DNA of 64,000 bases, from positions 186,001 through 250,000 of the forward strand of contig NZ_JALN02000002.1 of assembly GCF_000559085.1 (NCBI RefSeq), in the 5' to 3' direction. The notes beneath the pieces are model-generated. The model was given only the letters and a program-made list of their open reading frames with translations. It did no database searches and had not been told where the DNA came from. Shown one piece after another: positions 18,270 to 28,100 of this stretch (positions are counted from its first letter, which is position 1; every line of letters starts with the position of its first letter). The stretch is from Mycolicibacterium aromaticivorans JS19b1 = JCM 16368 (lineage in GTDB: Bacteria > Actinomycetota > Actinomycetes > Mycobacteriales > Mycobacteriaceae). The position numbers and the translations under genes were made by a program.

Positions 18270-18606
18270 TCAGCTCGGCTCACGGAGTAAGAGACCGGCA
18301 GCGCGATACATCGCATCGATAGCGGTCATGTTCTCGACCGCGTCTTCCGGCCTCGTTTTCACTGTTTCGCCGCGCACCACGGCTGCGGCGAAAGCGTCGA
18401 GTTGATAGGCGTAGGACGCGCGGCGCGTAAAACGCTCCAAGCGTTTGCTGTTGGCTGATCGGACCGACTCGGTATAGGAACTGGGCATGATGGGATTGAG
18501 CGCACGCAGTTCGCCGCGGTCGCCTACCACCCTGGCGCTGATCTTCAGCACATCCGACGACCACATCGAGCAGCGGACCCGGGCGATAGCGCCCGTCCAG
18601 AGGGAC
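18270..18606 (-). pseudogene. Gfo/Idh/MocA oxidoreductase C-terminal remnant (second copy)
   Basis: The minus strand encodes CSMWSSDVLKIS, ARVVGDRGELRALNP, ASYAYQLDAFAAAVVRGE and the tail AVENMTAIDAMYRAAG, clearly paralogous to the copy at 1-345. Homology begins near 18606, where it abuts the IS110 remnant; no start and no nucleotide-binding domain exist. The two copies are in opposite orientation, at the two edges of an 18-kb block. Confidence 0.75.
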
Positions 18607-18622
18607 ACCCGAAGGCATAGCC

Positions 18623-19409
18623 GGAATCCGGGGCTTGCACGAGCTGATCGCCGCGCACGCTGAGGAATCCGAGCAGGTGGCAATCGGCATCGAGACCGAC
18701 CGCGGATTGTGGGTGTCAGCACTGAGTGGGGCTGGTTTTCAGGTGTGGGCGATCAATCCGATAGCCGCAGCCCGCTACCGCGATCGTCACCACGTCTCGG
18801 GAGCCGAATCTGATGCCGGGGATGCCAAGGTGCTGGCCGATCTGGTTCGTACCGATCGGCACAATCACCGGTTCATCGCCGGGGACACCCCCGATGCCGA
18901 GGCGATCAAGGTGTTGGCCCGCACCCATCAGAGCCTGATCTGGGCACGCATCCGACACGGGAACATTTTGCGAAGCGCGCTGCGGGAGTACTACCCAGCG
19001 GCGCTGGAAGCCTTCGACTCGCTCACCGGTCGTGGCGCGTTGGCGATCTTGGGCCGCGCCCCCCACCCCCGAGCAGGGTGCACGGCTGAGCCTGTCGAAG
19101 ATCAGCGCTCCACTCAAAGGCGCTGGGCGCCAACGCAACATCGACACCCGTGCCCGCGACATTCAGGCCGCACTACGCACCCAACACCTGGCCGTACCCG
19201 CTGCAGTGACCGCCGCGTTCGGCGCCACCACCAACGCGGCGGTCCACGTCATCGCCGACCTGAACCGCCAGATCAGCGACCTCGAGGGCGAACTGGCGAC
19301 ACATTTTGAGACACGCCCGGACGCCGACATCTACCGCTCCCTGCCAGGACTTGGCGTCATCCTCGGCGCCCGGGTGCTCGGTGAGTTCGGGGACGACCCG
19401 AACCGATAA
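18623..19409 (+). pseudogene. IS110-family transposase remnant, frameshifted
   Basis: The frame opens without a start (GIRGLHELIAAHAEESEQVA) and shows the DEDD N-terminal domain of IS110 transposases (IGIETDRGLWVSALSGAG, SDAGDAKVLADLVRTDRHNH). In a C-rich run near 19060 the frame shifts and continues in another (ARLSLSKISAPLKGAG, IYRSLPGLGVILGARVLGEF), ending abruptly in GDDPNR at 19406. Both ends and most of the transposase_20 domain are lost, so it cannot be active. Confidence 0.85.
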
Positions 19410-19745
19410 ACCAGTCCGACGGGCCGAAATGACGCCTGACTGGCGTGGCGGCGTGGACAGGGCACGGGCATGCGTTCGAGGTCGTAGTACATGCCATCGA
19501 CAATCGCTACTCCGGGGCTGTCCCGGCGGTGGGTGACGCCAGCGTCGACCAGAACTCACAGTTGACAGCGACGATGTCGCTGCCGGAATGACCGCAAGAA
19601 TCGCATCCGTGCGCCGCTGCTCGCGTCGCCCATTTGTTCTACGATGCTGCTACGTAGATAGTAGCTTTGGATGGGCGGCAGTTGTTCGGTCCACGGGGTC
19701 AGCTCACATGCAGCGGGAAACCAGCTGCTGAGGGAGGAGGCGACC
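19410..19745. other. Spacer with a short coding remnant
   Basis: From 19460 to 19591 the plus strand stays open without a start and could read HAFEVVVHAIDNRYSGAVP followed by VGDASVDQNSQLTATM and a stop. This looks like the end of some secreted protein but I cannot name it. The rest holds the dyad at 19639-19665 and the ribosome binding site of the methyltransferase. Confidence 0.35.
19639..19665. promoter_or_regulatory. BlaI-like dyad before the methyltransferase gene
   Basis: Read on the minus strand, it begins CTACTATCTACGTAGCAGC and ends CATCGTAG; TACTATCTACGTA matches the left arm of the perfect dyad at 30927 in 12 of 13 positions, and ATCTACGTAG is identical in the site at 33254. It lies 81 bases before the gene. 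Confidence 0.55.
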
Positions 19746-20408
19746 ATGGATGACGCCGCCTACGGTTTGTGGCCGTTGGTGATTCTGAACACGGCGTTGT
19801 TCGTCGTGTTCGCGGCAAGTTTCTTTCACCCGCGCAGCAAGCGGGACTGGCGGGTGATGGGTGGCTATACCGCATTCCTGGTGGCGCTGTTCACCGAGAT
19901 GTACGGCACACCGTTGACGATCTATCTGCTGGGCAGCTGGCTGGGTTCACGGTTTCCGCTGCTGCGCAGTACTCACTCGGGCGGGCATCTGTGGAACGAC
20001 CTGATCGGTTGGCGCTGGGATCCACATCTGAGTCCGTTCCATCTGGCCAGCTATGTCGCCATCGGTGGCGGGTTCTGGTTGATCGCCGCGGCATGGCGGC
20101 CGCTGCACGAGGCGGCACGCACCGGCCGGCTGGCCACCACCGGGCCGTACGCGTGGGTGCGGCACCCCCAGTACGACGGGTTCGTCCTCGTGATGATCGG
20201 GTTTCTGTTGCAGTGGCCGACCATCCCCACCCTGATCATGTTCCCGATCCTCTTGTGGGTGTACGCGCGTCTGGCACGCCGGGAGGAAGCCGAGGTCGCC
20301 GCGGTCTTCGGTGTCGAGTGGGACAACTACGCCGCTCGCACACCCGCGTTCATCCCGCACCGGGCCCCCGGTAGCGATCGGATCACCCAGCATCATCGCG
20401 GCCCATAG
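19746..20408 (+). CDS. Isoprenylcysteine/phospholipid-type membrane methyltransferase
   Basis: 220 residues from the ATG at 19746 after GGGAGGAGGCGACC. Multi-pass membrane protein with the C-terminal signature of the ICMT/PEMT group: TGPYAWVRHPQYDGFVLV, then RREEAEVAAVFG and W..Y....P.FIP. These enzymes use S-adenosylmethionine to methylate membrane-embedded substrates. In bacteria the substrate is usually unknown; lipids or prenyl groups of the envelope are candidates. The BlaI-like dyad upstream puts it in the proposed wall-stress regulon. Confidence 0.83.
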   Translation: MDDAAYGLWPLVILNTALFVVFAASFFHPRSKRDWRVMGGYTAFLVALFTEMYGTPLTIYLLGSWLGSRFPLLRSTHSGGHLWNDLIGWRWDPHLSPFHLASYVAIGGGFWLIAAAWRPLHEAARTGRLATTGPYAWVRHPQYDGFVLVMIGFLLQWPTIPTLIMFPILLWVYARLARREEAEVAAVFGVEWDNYAARTPAFIPHRAPGSDRITQHHRGP

Positions 20409-20593
20409 CTTCAACGACGTATGGGCAGGCCAGCTGGATACGGGTCAGCGACGTCGGTGAGCATTCGAAAGCGCCAGTGTGCGGCCGGTTTTGACCGCCG
20501 CCGAAATGAACGCAACATGATGACCAGTTCAAGTCATCAAACTGACGTAATGCAATTGGCGCCATATACCTTTGGTGGTGCAAGACTGAACCG

Positions 20594-22258
20594 ATGCCGG
20601 GAAATCATGCCGAGCGCTATCGGCAGATTGCCGAGACCCTGACCCGACACGGACTGGGTTTTTTGGTCGGCGCTGCAGGCCTGCAGCGCTGGTTGCCTTT
20701 TCACCATGGACTGATGGGGCACGAACGTCGGGAGGAGCCGTATTCGAATCCCGAACACCTCCGTCTGGCACTCGAACAACTCGGCCCGACATTCGTCAAA
20801 CTAGGCCAGGTTCTGTCCACCCGCGCAGACCTGCTGCCCGAACCCTACCGGCGGGAACTGGCCAGATTGCAGGACGCCGCCCCCGCCGTCCCCGGTCCAG
20901 TCATCACCGACATCGTCGAACGCGAACTCGGAGCACCGCCCTCGGCGATCTTCACCTCGTTCGGGCTCCAGCCGCTGGCCAGTGCCTCGCTGGGTCAGGC
21001 CCACGCCGCCGTTCTGGCCGACGGCACCGAAGTCGTCGTCAAGGTGCGCCGCCCAGACGTGGTCGAACAAGTCGAGCAGGACCTGGAAATACTGCGGAAC
21101 ATGGCGACCCGGGCCAGCCACCGTTGGGAGGCTGCCGCCGACTACGACGTCATCGGTATCGCCGAAGAGTTCGCCAACACGCTGCGTGCTGAACTCGACT
21201 ATCTGCACGAGGGCCGCAGTGCGGAGCGCTTCGCCACCAACTTCGCCGGCGACGAGAACGTCCACATTCCGCGCATCTACTGGGACACCACCACCTCACG
21301 GGTCCTGACCCTCGAACGGATCAGAGGTATCAAGGTCAGCGACCTGCAGGCGCTAGATGCCGCCGGCATCGACCGGCCAGCTCTGGCGGTGCGCGCCGCA
21401 CGTGCGGTCGCGAAGATGATCTTCGAGGACGGGTTCTTCCATGCCGATCCGCACCCGGGCAACCTCTTCATCGAACTGGATGGCCGGATCGGACTGATCG
21501 ATTTCGGCATGGTCGGCGAAATTGATCAGCAACTGCGTGAGAAACTCGGAACCCTGCTCATCGCGCTCGCACGACAGAATCCGCGCCGGGTCGCCTCCAC
21601 GCTGGCCGATGTGAGTTCAGTTCGCGGCGCCATCGACCTGTCGGCGCTAACCACGGACCTGACCCCAATCATCGAACCCTACGAGAAAGAGGCGCTCGGT
21701 GAGATCCCCGTCGGCACACTGATCCAAGACACCCTTACCGTCATCCGTCACTACCACCTTCAGCTGCCGCGCCAATTGGCGCTGCTAGTGAAGATGCTTG
21801 CGATGACTGAGGGACTAGGTGTGCAACTGGACCCGCAGTTCCGGCTCGCGCAGGTCATCACCCCTTACGCCAAGCGGCTCATTTCACAACGCTATACACC
21901 CGCGGCGGTGGCCCATCGGCTCACGCAGGCAGGCGCTGACGCGCTCGACGCTGTCGAGGAACTGCCCGACCAACTTCGGCGCCTGCAAAGCGTGCTCGAT
22001 AGCGGGGGCCCCGAGCTCCATCTGAAGGCAGCCGAACTGGACCCTGTGGTGGACCGGCTCGAAGCGACGGGACAACGTCTGGTCGTCGCCATCGTGACCG
22101 CGGCCGCCGTCCGGACGATCGGCGAGCTGGCGGCGGCGCGCTCGGACCGCCGACAAACCTGTAGCAACCCGCTGCTGCGAGCTGGCCAGGGTGCTGTCGG
22201 CGCACTGGGCGCCTACCTGCTGTGGACCGGGCGCCCCCCACGAAAACATCGCCGCTAG
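20594..22258 (+). CDS. ABC1/UbiB-family atypical kinase
   Basis: 554 residues. Motifs in order: the family-specific KxGQ region FVKLGQVLSTRADLLP (residues ~66-81), the Ala-rich loop PLASASLGQAHAAV, the ATP-binding Lys in VVVKVRRP, the catalytic HADPHPGNLF near residue 283 and the metal-binding IGLIDFGMVG. A C-terminal membrane segment is weak (AVGALGAYLLW). UbiB-type proteins support synthesis or movement of isoprenoid quinones and related lipids. It has no obvious ribosome binding site and stands alone after a 186-base spacer. Confidence 0.88.
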   Translation: MPGNHAERYRQIAETLTRHGLGFLVGAAGLQRWLPFHHGLMGHERREEPYSNPEHLRLALEQLGPTFVKLGQVLSTRADLLPEPYRRELARLQDAAPAVPGPVITDIVERELGAPPSAIFTSFGLQPLASASLGQAHAAVLADGTEVVVKVRRPDVVEQVEQDLEILRNMATRASHRWEAAADYDVIGIAEEFANTLRAELDYLHEGRSAERFATNFAGDENVHIPRIYWDTTTSRVLTLERIRGIKVSDLQALDAAGIDRPALAVRAARAVAKMIFEDGFFHADPHPGNLFIELDGRIGLIDFGMVGEIDQQLREKLGTLLIALARQNPRRVASTLADVSSVRGAIDLSALTTDLTPIIEPYEKEALGEIPVGTLIQDTLTVIRHYHLQLPRQLALLVKMLAMTEGLGVQLDPQFRLAQVITPYAKRLISQRYTPAAVAHRLTQAGADALDAVEELPDQLRRLQSVLDSGGPELHLKAAELDPVVDRLEATGQRLVVAIVTAAAVRTIGELAAARSDRRQTCSNPLLRAGQGAVGALGAYLLWTGRPPRKHRR

Positions 22259-22728
22259 AAAGCAATCCGAACGTCCGACCCCAGCGGGAACAGCTATGCA
22301 GTTGATTCAAGAAAGGTGCCGACGTACAGCTGAGAGCGTGCTGTTTGGGGCTGCCGACAAACCGGTTGCTGGTTCCACTTGACCGCAATCGCATGTCCGG
22401 ACACCGTACTGCTGGCCATCGTGATCGCCGTGTTCGTTGCGTTCCGGGGCTGGTCGAGGTTGCCATCATGGCAGCGGGTCACCGACACTGCAGCAGTGGA
22501 ACCTCACTCAGAGCTGGGGAGACGCTGCTACCGTCGGTGATCAGACTCTTCTCGAGATCGGCGTCGTAGTCGCGGCTGGGGTCGGCGAAGTTGCGCCGCC
22601 CGGAAGCCGTCTGGGCGCTCAGCGCCAGTTTCTCTATGGTCCGACTGCGCGGATCGGTTTGGCGGCCATCGTAATTGCCGTCGCGGCGTCGTCCATTGAA
22701 GGTTGGACCAGCCACGCCGAGGCTGATC
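22259..22728. other. Intergenic stretch without recognised features
   Basis: About 470 bases between the ABC1 kinase stop and the PPK2 stop. Short frames on both strands lack starts, codon bias and motifs. I saw no repeat or clear terminator. Confidence 0.45.
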
Positions 22729-23598
22729 TCAACTGCGCTGCAATCGGGTGATCTCCTTCTGGAGGTCATATTGCGCCGGCGGCCAGGTCAGATCCATCGT
22801 TTCGAGCGCCGCGATCAGCAACTCGGCGACGGCGATGCGGCTATACCATTTGTGATCGCAGGGGATGACGTACCAAGGGGCGACCTCAGTTGATGTTCTG
22901 TCCAGCAGCGCCTGGTAAGCATCCCGGTAATGTGGCCACTGCAACCGGTCGTCGACGTCGCGGGGGCTGTACTTCCAGTTTTTGTGCGGGTCTCGTAGTC
23001 GCTGCAGAAGCCTTTGCTTTTGCTCCTGCAGGGAAATGAACATCGCGACTTTCACGATGACCATGCCCTGACCGGCCAGTTGGCGTTCGAATTCGTTGAT
23101 CTCGTGGTAGCGGCCCTGCCAGACCGCCTCGGGGACAAGTTTGCGGACTCGAGCAACAAGGACGTCCTCGTAGTGCGAGCGGTCGAATACCCCGATGTGG
23201 CCGAGCCGCGGCAATGCCTTGTGGACACGCCAGAGGAAGTGGTGCAGGCGTTCCTCGCTGGAGGGCACGCCGAAGGGGGCATGGTCGATGCCTTCGGGGT
23301 TGACCATGCCGAGTACATGTCGAATGATGCCCCCCTTTCCAGCAGCGTCCATGCCCTGCAAGACCAGGAGAACCGAACGACCATTCCCCGACACCGCGTT
23401 GGCGTACAGCTTCTCCTGCAAGGTGTGCAGGTGCTTGCCCCTCGCTTGCAGGAGACGCAGGGCGTCGGATTTGCTTCCGACGAATCCGGGAGTGCCGGCA
23501 GTGTCAAGATCGGCCAGCGAACAGGCGCCGGGTATCGCCCGCAAGGCATGCACAGGTGAGGAATTCCAGCCGGAAGCAAGCTGATCGGTATGCGCCAC
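22729..23598 (-). CDS. ppk2: Polyphosphate kinase 2
   Basis: 289 residues from a GTG. The PPK2 fold is clear: Walker A GMDAAGKGGIIRH near residue 83, the lid region, and Walker B FDRSHYEDVLVARV. Class I short PPK2 enzymes use polyphosphate to phosphorylate nucleotides, or the reverse. A CsoR-type palindrome lies 115 bases upstream of the start, which suggests copper-linked expression; polyphosphate is known to bind metals and to be mobilised in bacterial metal tolerance. The neighbouring Pit fragment and rhodanese are on the same strand further upstream but separated by that operator. Confidence 0.9.
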   Translation of the reverse strand: MAHTDQLASGWNSSPVHALRAIPGACSLADLDTAGTPGFVGSKSDALRLLQARGKHLHTLQEKLYANAVSGNGRSVLLVLQGMDAAGKGGIIRHVLGMVNPEGIDHAPFGVPSSEERLHHFLWRVHKALPRLGHIGVFDRSHYEDVLVARVRKLVPEAVWQGRYHEINEFERQLAGQGMVIVKVAMFISLQEQKQRLLQRLRDPHKNWKYSPRDVDDRLQWPHYRDAYQALLDRTSTEVAPWYVIPCDHKWYSRIAVAELLIAALETMDLTWPPAQYDLQKEITRLQRS

Positions 23599-23875
23599 CT
23601 CGCAAGCCGCCCTTCGTCACCAATACCGTGTTTGCATCAGCCACCCAGAAAATCGCGCTTAGTGCGCGCCTTCGGAGTAACACCAGGTACTGCACAACAT
23701 TTCATTCCAACATACCCCGCAGGGGTACGGTCGGAGGAAGGAAGTGTCGATCGGATTTCACTGACCGAAAACGGATGCGGCGAGCTCTTTCGGTGAACCG
23801 GATTGACGCGTACCGATCCTTAACCAGCATGGTGGACAACGTCTTCCGCGGTTGGGCAGTGACACCTAACCGCAG
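23599..23875. other. Promoter region of ppk2
   Basis: About 280 bases. It holds the CsoR-type palindrome at 23713. No supported gene on either strand. Confidence 0.5.
23713..23727. promoter_or_regulatory. Second CsoR-type operator, upstream of ppk2
   Basis: TACCCCGCAGGGGTA is a perfect 15-bp palindrome (6-bp arms around GCA) embedded in ATACCCC...GGGGTACG, the same core as the site before copZ. The nearest gene in either direction that it could serve is ppk2, 115 bases away on the minus strand. Confidence 0.7.
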
Positions 23876-24355
23876 TCATCCAACTGCCTCGATCGGCATC
23901 GCCAGCGTCACCCAGTCGTGCAGCCCCCCACGGTAGTAGACGAGGTAGCAGGCAGGATAACCGATTTCCAACAGTGCGCGGATGGCGGCGGGTGACTGTG
24001 GGCACTGCGGGCCGTTACAGAACAAGACACTCACCCGCGACTCATCGAGTTCTGTGCGGCGATCTGTTATCTCGTCGTGCGCAATGTTCACAGCGCCGGG
24101 GATGGTGACACTGTTCCTTGAATCGGGCACTCGGGTGTCGATGAGGGCGGCGCCGGCGCGGACGTGTTCGATCAGCTCAAGCTCGCCGACGGCGACGACA
24201 CCAGCCGCGCATTGCAGTGGCTGCAGTTCCCCCCACGTAGTATCCACTGTCACCAAATCCGGCTCGTGGTCGACAGGCTTGGGAACGCTGACGGGATCTT
24301 GGGAGCGAGCTCTGGACCTGCGCTCCAACAATGCTGGTGTTTCTCCCATAATCAC
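23876..24355 (-). CDS. Rhodanese-domain protein
   Basis: 159 residues from a GTG. The rhodanese fold is seen in LIDTRVPDSRNSVTIPGAVN, the active loop VLFCNGPQCPQSP with the sulfur-carrying Cys near residue 112, and GYPACYLVYYRGGLHDW. It may move sulfane sulfur between thiols. The first 50 residues are an unstructured extension. It lies downstream of the Pit remnant on the same strand. The start is uncertain (GTG 24355 or ATG 24349). Confidence 0.85.
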   Translation of the reverse strand: MIMGETPALLERRSRARSQDPVSVPKPVDHEPDLVTVDTTWGELQPLQCAAGVVAVGELELIEHVRAGAALIDTRVPDSRNSVTIPGAVNIAHDEITDRRTELDESRVSVLFCNGPQCPQSPAAIRALLEIGYPACYLVYYRGGLHDWVTLAMPIEAVG

Positions 24356-24536
24356 AGCCTAACGTGGTCATGAACCGCCCCGGTGAGTCCGAAGACTGGC
24401 GTGAGTGCTCAGCCGGCGAGCCGGACTCGGTGTTGAGCGTCGTAAGCGGTCTCCATCTCGACGGGCCGGATGTGACCGCACTATTGGTAGCGGCGGCGGT
24501 GGTCCAAACCAGTCGACCCGCTCGGCAGCCTGGCAG

Positions 24537-24812
24537 GTTCCATCCGACGGCGGCGCTGAGCGCGGCACCGACGGCCGGCAGGGTTTCGTGCGGGGCGACG
24601 ATGACGACACCGCCCACGGTGTCGGCGACGGCGGTTCCCATCAGCAGTGGGCCGGCGAAGTTGCCTGCCGCCGCGACCGCAAGCGCCTGCACGGGTGTCG
24701 CGGCGCGGGTTGCCACCAGTGCGGCCACGGAGTTCGCCGAGTCGTGGAAACCATTGGTGATGTCGAACACCACGGCCATGCCGATCGTGGCGAGCAGGAT
24801 CGCCGTGCCCAT
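24537..24812 (-). pseudogene. PitA-type phosphate transporter, N-terminal remnant
   Basis: Starts normally with an ATG and gives MAVVFDITNGFHDSANSVA, the signature of the Pit/Pho4 phosphate transporter family, followed by AALVATRAATPVQALA and membrane helices to AAVGWNL. After about 92 residues the family pattern is lost (LPGCRAGRLVWTT), most probably by deletion, and at least three quarters of the transporter is missing. The frame runs on nonsensically to 24177. Confidence 0.75.
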
Positions 24813-24824
24813 CGCGGCCCGTCC

Positions 24825-25166
24825 TTACGGCCGGCTCGACACAGGACCGGGCGAACGACTGTCCAGTTCTGATCGGGCGAGGTTGAGCGTCAGCGGGATG
24901 AGGTGCGCACGGACACGTGCCGCTGCGTAAAGCCGGCGATGGGTTTCATACACCACGTCGCGCACATGGGCTCTGGTGTGTCCGGGGAACTTGGCACTCA
25001 GTACGTCCACAATCAAATCCAGCTCACTCACCGGGACTTCCCACGACGAGACGGTACTGGCCACCGAGTCGATGCTGTCTGAATCTGTACGCGTTGGCTC
25101 GTTCATAGACGGCACCGATGGGGTCGGCTCAGGGCGGGCTGATGCTCGCGGTTCACGGAGTCGCAC
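24825..25166 (-). CDS. Three-helix-bundle dimerisation domain protein (DUF3562-like)
   Basis: 113 residues from a GTG that overlaps the end of the HAD-GH65 gene by 14 bases; an internal ATG at 25106 is an alternative start. The C-terminal 60 residues form the domain: LIVDVLSAKFPGHTRAHVRD, VVYETHRRLY, ARVRAHLIPLTLNLAR. Such proteins are common in actinobacterial stress and island genes and their function is unknown. The overlap suggests the gene is in one operon with the sugar enzyme. Confidence 0.65.
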   Translation of the reverse strand: MRLREPRASARPEPTPSVPSMNEPTRTDSDSIDSVASTVSSWEVPVSELDLIVDVLSAKFPGHTRAHVRDVVYETHRRLYAAARVRAHLIPLTLNLARSELDSRSPGPVSSRP

Positions 25167-28100
25167 GTCGGACCCCCGCGGCGTTAGAGACTTCCGACCC
25201 AGGGCGATGCCGGTGGGACCCGGTGGACGGGTGAACGCCCGGCGACGTCACCGCAAGCGCCACCACATGGACATCGCCCGGCGAAAGGGTGACCACCTGG
25301 CCTTCAACACAGACCGTGGTGGGTTCGCCGACGTGGTCGTGCAGGCGCAAAGTGACCTGTTCGCGGGTGACTTCGACGCTGATCGGCTGTCCGTGGTAGA
25401 CGATGGTGAATCCTGCCCGGGGCAGTTCAATCGGCAAGACGGGGTGCAGCCAAAGCATCCCGTTGCGGGTTTCCAGTCCCGCGTAGCAGCGCAACACCAT
25501 ATCGACGGTGCCGGCCATGGCACCGACGTGGACACCTTCGCGGGTCGTACCTCCCTGGATGTCGGCGAGGTCGCTGTCCAACGCGCGGGTGAACAGAGAC
25601 CACGACTGGGGGCGGTTGCTGCGCGCCATCACCCAGCTGTGCACGAGTCGGCTCAAGGTGGAGCCGTGGGTCGTTCGGGCGAGGTAGAACTCGACAGTGC
25701 GCAACACGGCCTCCGCCGGGAAGGGGTAGCCGAGTTCGCCGAGCACGGCGCGCAGCTCCTCGGCGGACAACAAGTAGAGCAACATCAGTACGTCAGCCTG
25801 CTTGCACAGCCGGTAGCGGTTAGGGCTGTCGCCTTCGGCTGCCAGGATCAGATCCAGGCGTCCGAGGTCGCCGTATCGCGATCGGTATGCCTGCCAATCG
25901 AATTCGGCGAGCTGTTCATAGCCCTCGAACTGGCTGATCACACCGTCGGCGTGAAACGGAACCCTGAGCCGGTGCCGTATCCGCTCCCAATGGTCGCGTT
26001 CCCCGGACCGCAGCGCCAGGCGGTCCCAGATCGGGCCGCAGTCCTTTCCGGCGATCTGATCCAGCGCCTCCAGCGTCCGGGTGATTAGCCACGCCACCAT
26101 CACATTCGTGTAGGCGTTGTTACGCAGCCCTTGACCGGGCGCGTCGGGGTGACCGTCGTGGAACTCATCAGGTCCCATCACCCCAGTGATGTCGAAACGG
26201 TCATCGGCAGCGTCGCAGGTGGCCATGCTGGCGAAGAGCCGGGTCACCTCCACCATCAACTCGGCCCCGGCGTCAATGAGGAAAGCCAGGTCGGTGGTGG
26301 CCTGGAAGTACTGCCAGACGCTGTAGGCGACGGCGAGTCCCACGTGGCGCTGCCGATGGGAGTTATCGGGCATCCAGGTGCCGGTGCGCGGGTTGTAGAG
26401 CTCATTCGGCGTTTCTTCGCGGCCGTCGCTGCCGCTCTGCCAGGGAAACATCGCCCCGTCCAGTCCGGCGGCCCGCGCGGCGGCGCGCGCTTCGTCCAGG
26501 CGGCGGTGACGGTAGTACAGCAGCGACCGGGTCATTTCTGGGCGGCGCATCGTCAGCATGGGATAGACGAACATTTCGTCCCAGAACACGTGCCCGCGGT
26601 ATCCCTCACCGTGCAGGCCGCGCGCCGGAACGCCGGTGTCCAGGTCCAGGCCTGCCGCGGCAATCGCTTGCAGCACGTGGAATGTGTTGAGGTTCAGCGC
26701 CAGTGACTGGCGCTGCCCGGCCCGCAGTTCGATGCCGAACCTGTCCCACGTCTGTGACCAGGACGCCTCATGGGTGCTCAGCAGTTCCTGGGCCGACGGG
26801 GCCCGCCGGACGCGCGCGGCGGCCGACAACGCCGCGGTCGACACGGCGCGATCCCGCGACGTGGCGACCGCGACGACCTTCTCCACTGTCACCGGCTGCC
26901 CGGCCCGTACCGCCAGCACAAGCTCGTGACCGATGTACCCCGGTTGGTCGATCACCTGCCGCTTGGCGTCGGTGTCGCTGTTCTGGGCGGCGTCCATCAC
27001 CCGGGTGCGCGCCGCCATCGCGATGTGCACCCCTGACTGGCTGGTGACCGCGTCTAAGAGCACTGACTCGGGATCGATCTCCCGCGCGGCGACTGGCAGC
27101 AGGTGCTCATGGGCGAGCAGGCGGTACTCGGCGACGTTGCGGTTTGCGATGCGCCCGTCGATGCCCGAACGAACGATGATCCGGCCGGACCAGTCCTCGG
27201 CCTCGACGGTGGTCTCGAGCACCCCAAGGTTCGTCTGCATCAGGTGCACAAAGGAGCGATGGGTCACTCGGGTGGTGCGCCCCGCGGTGTCACGGTAGCG
27301 AAACACGCGGGTGAGCAGGCCACGGCGCAGGTCGAGTTGCTGCCAGGAACTCAGCATCTGAGCTGAGCCGTGCCGGTACGGCGCTTCACCCGGCGGGCTG
27401 ACCGTCAGTGCGGTCCAGTCCGGGCAGTTGACGAGGTGCTCGTATTCGACAACCCGTCCTCCCAGGTTGCTGCGCAGCCGGTTGAAGACTCCGGCCAGGT
27501 AGGTGCCCGGGTAGTGGACGTTGTCGGCGGTGCTGCCCGGTGCCGACCCGCGGGTGCCCCGGTAGCCGTTGCCCAGGGTGCACAGCGCCTCGCGGGTGCC
27601 TTCCAGCGCCGGGTCGAAGCCGTGATAGGTCAGCAGCCAGGGGCCTTCGGCGCACGACGCGCCGCCACACCAGTGTTCGCCAAGGTCGGCGATCGGAACG
27701 TCCACGTCGAGCGCGGCCAGGTCCTCCACCACGATGTGCGCCCCGGCGGCGAGCAGGGCGGCGCGGTTGCCGACCCGGTCGACGCCCACGACCAGTCCGA
27801 AGCCGCCGGCGGTGCCGGCCCGCACCCCTGCCTCGGCGTCCTCGACGACCACCGCTCGGGTCGGGTCGACCCGTAGCCGGCGCGCCGCCTCCAGGAACGT
27901 GGCGGGGTCGGGCTTCCCGGGCAGCGAGAGCCGCAGTGCGTCGCTGCCGTCGACCCGCGCGTCGAACAGGTCGATCACACCCGCGGCCTGCAGCACCGCC
28001 ACGCTGTTGCGGCTGGAGGTGACCAGCGCGGTCGATATGGCTTCGGCCCGCAGCCGTCGCAACAACGCGACGGTGCTGGGAAAGGCGGCGACGCCGTCGC

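Noticed and set aside
24976..26088. Long plus-strand open frame opposite the GH65 gene
   Set aside because: Antisense of a conserved enzyme and without any domain.
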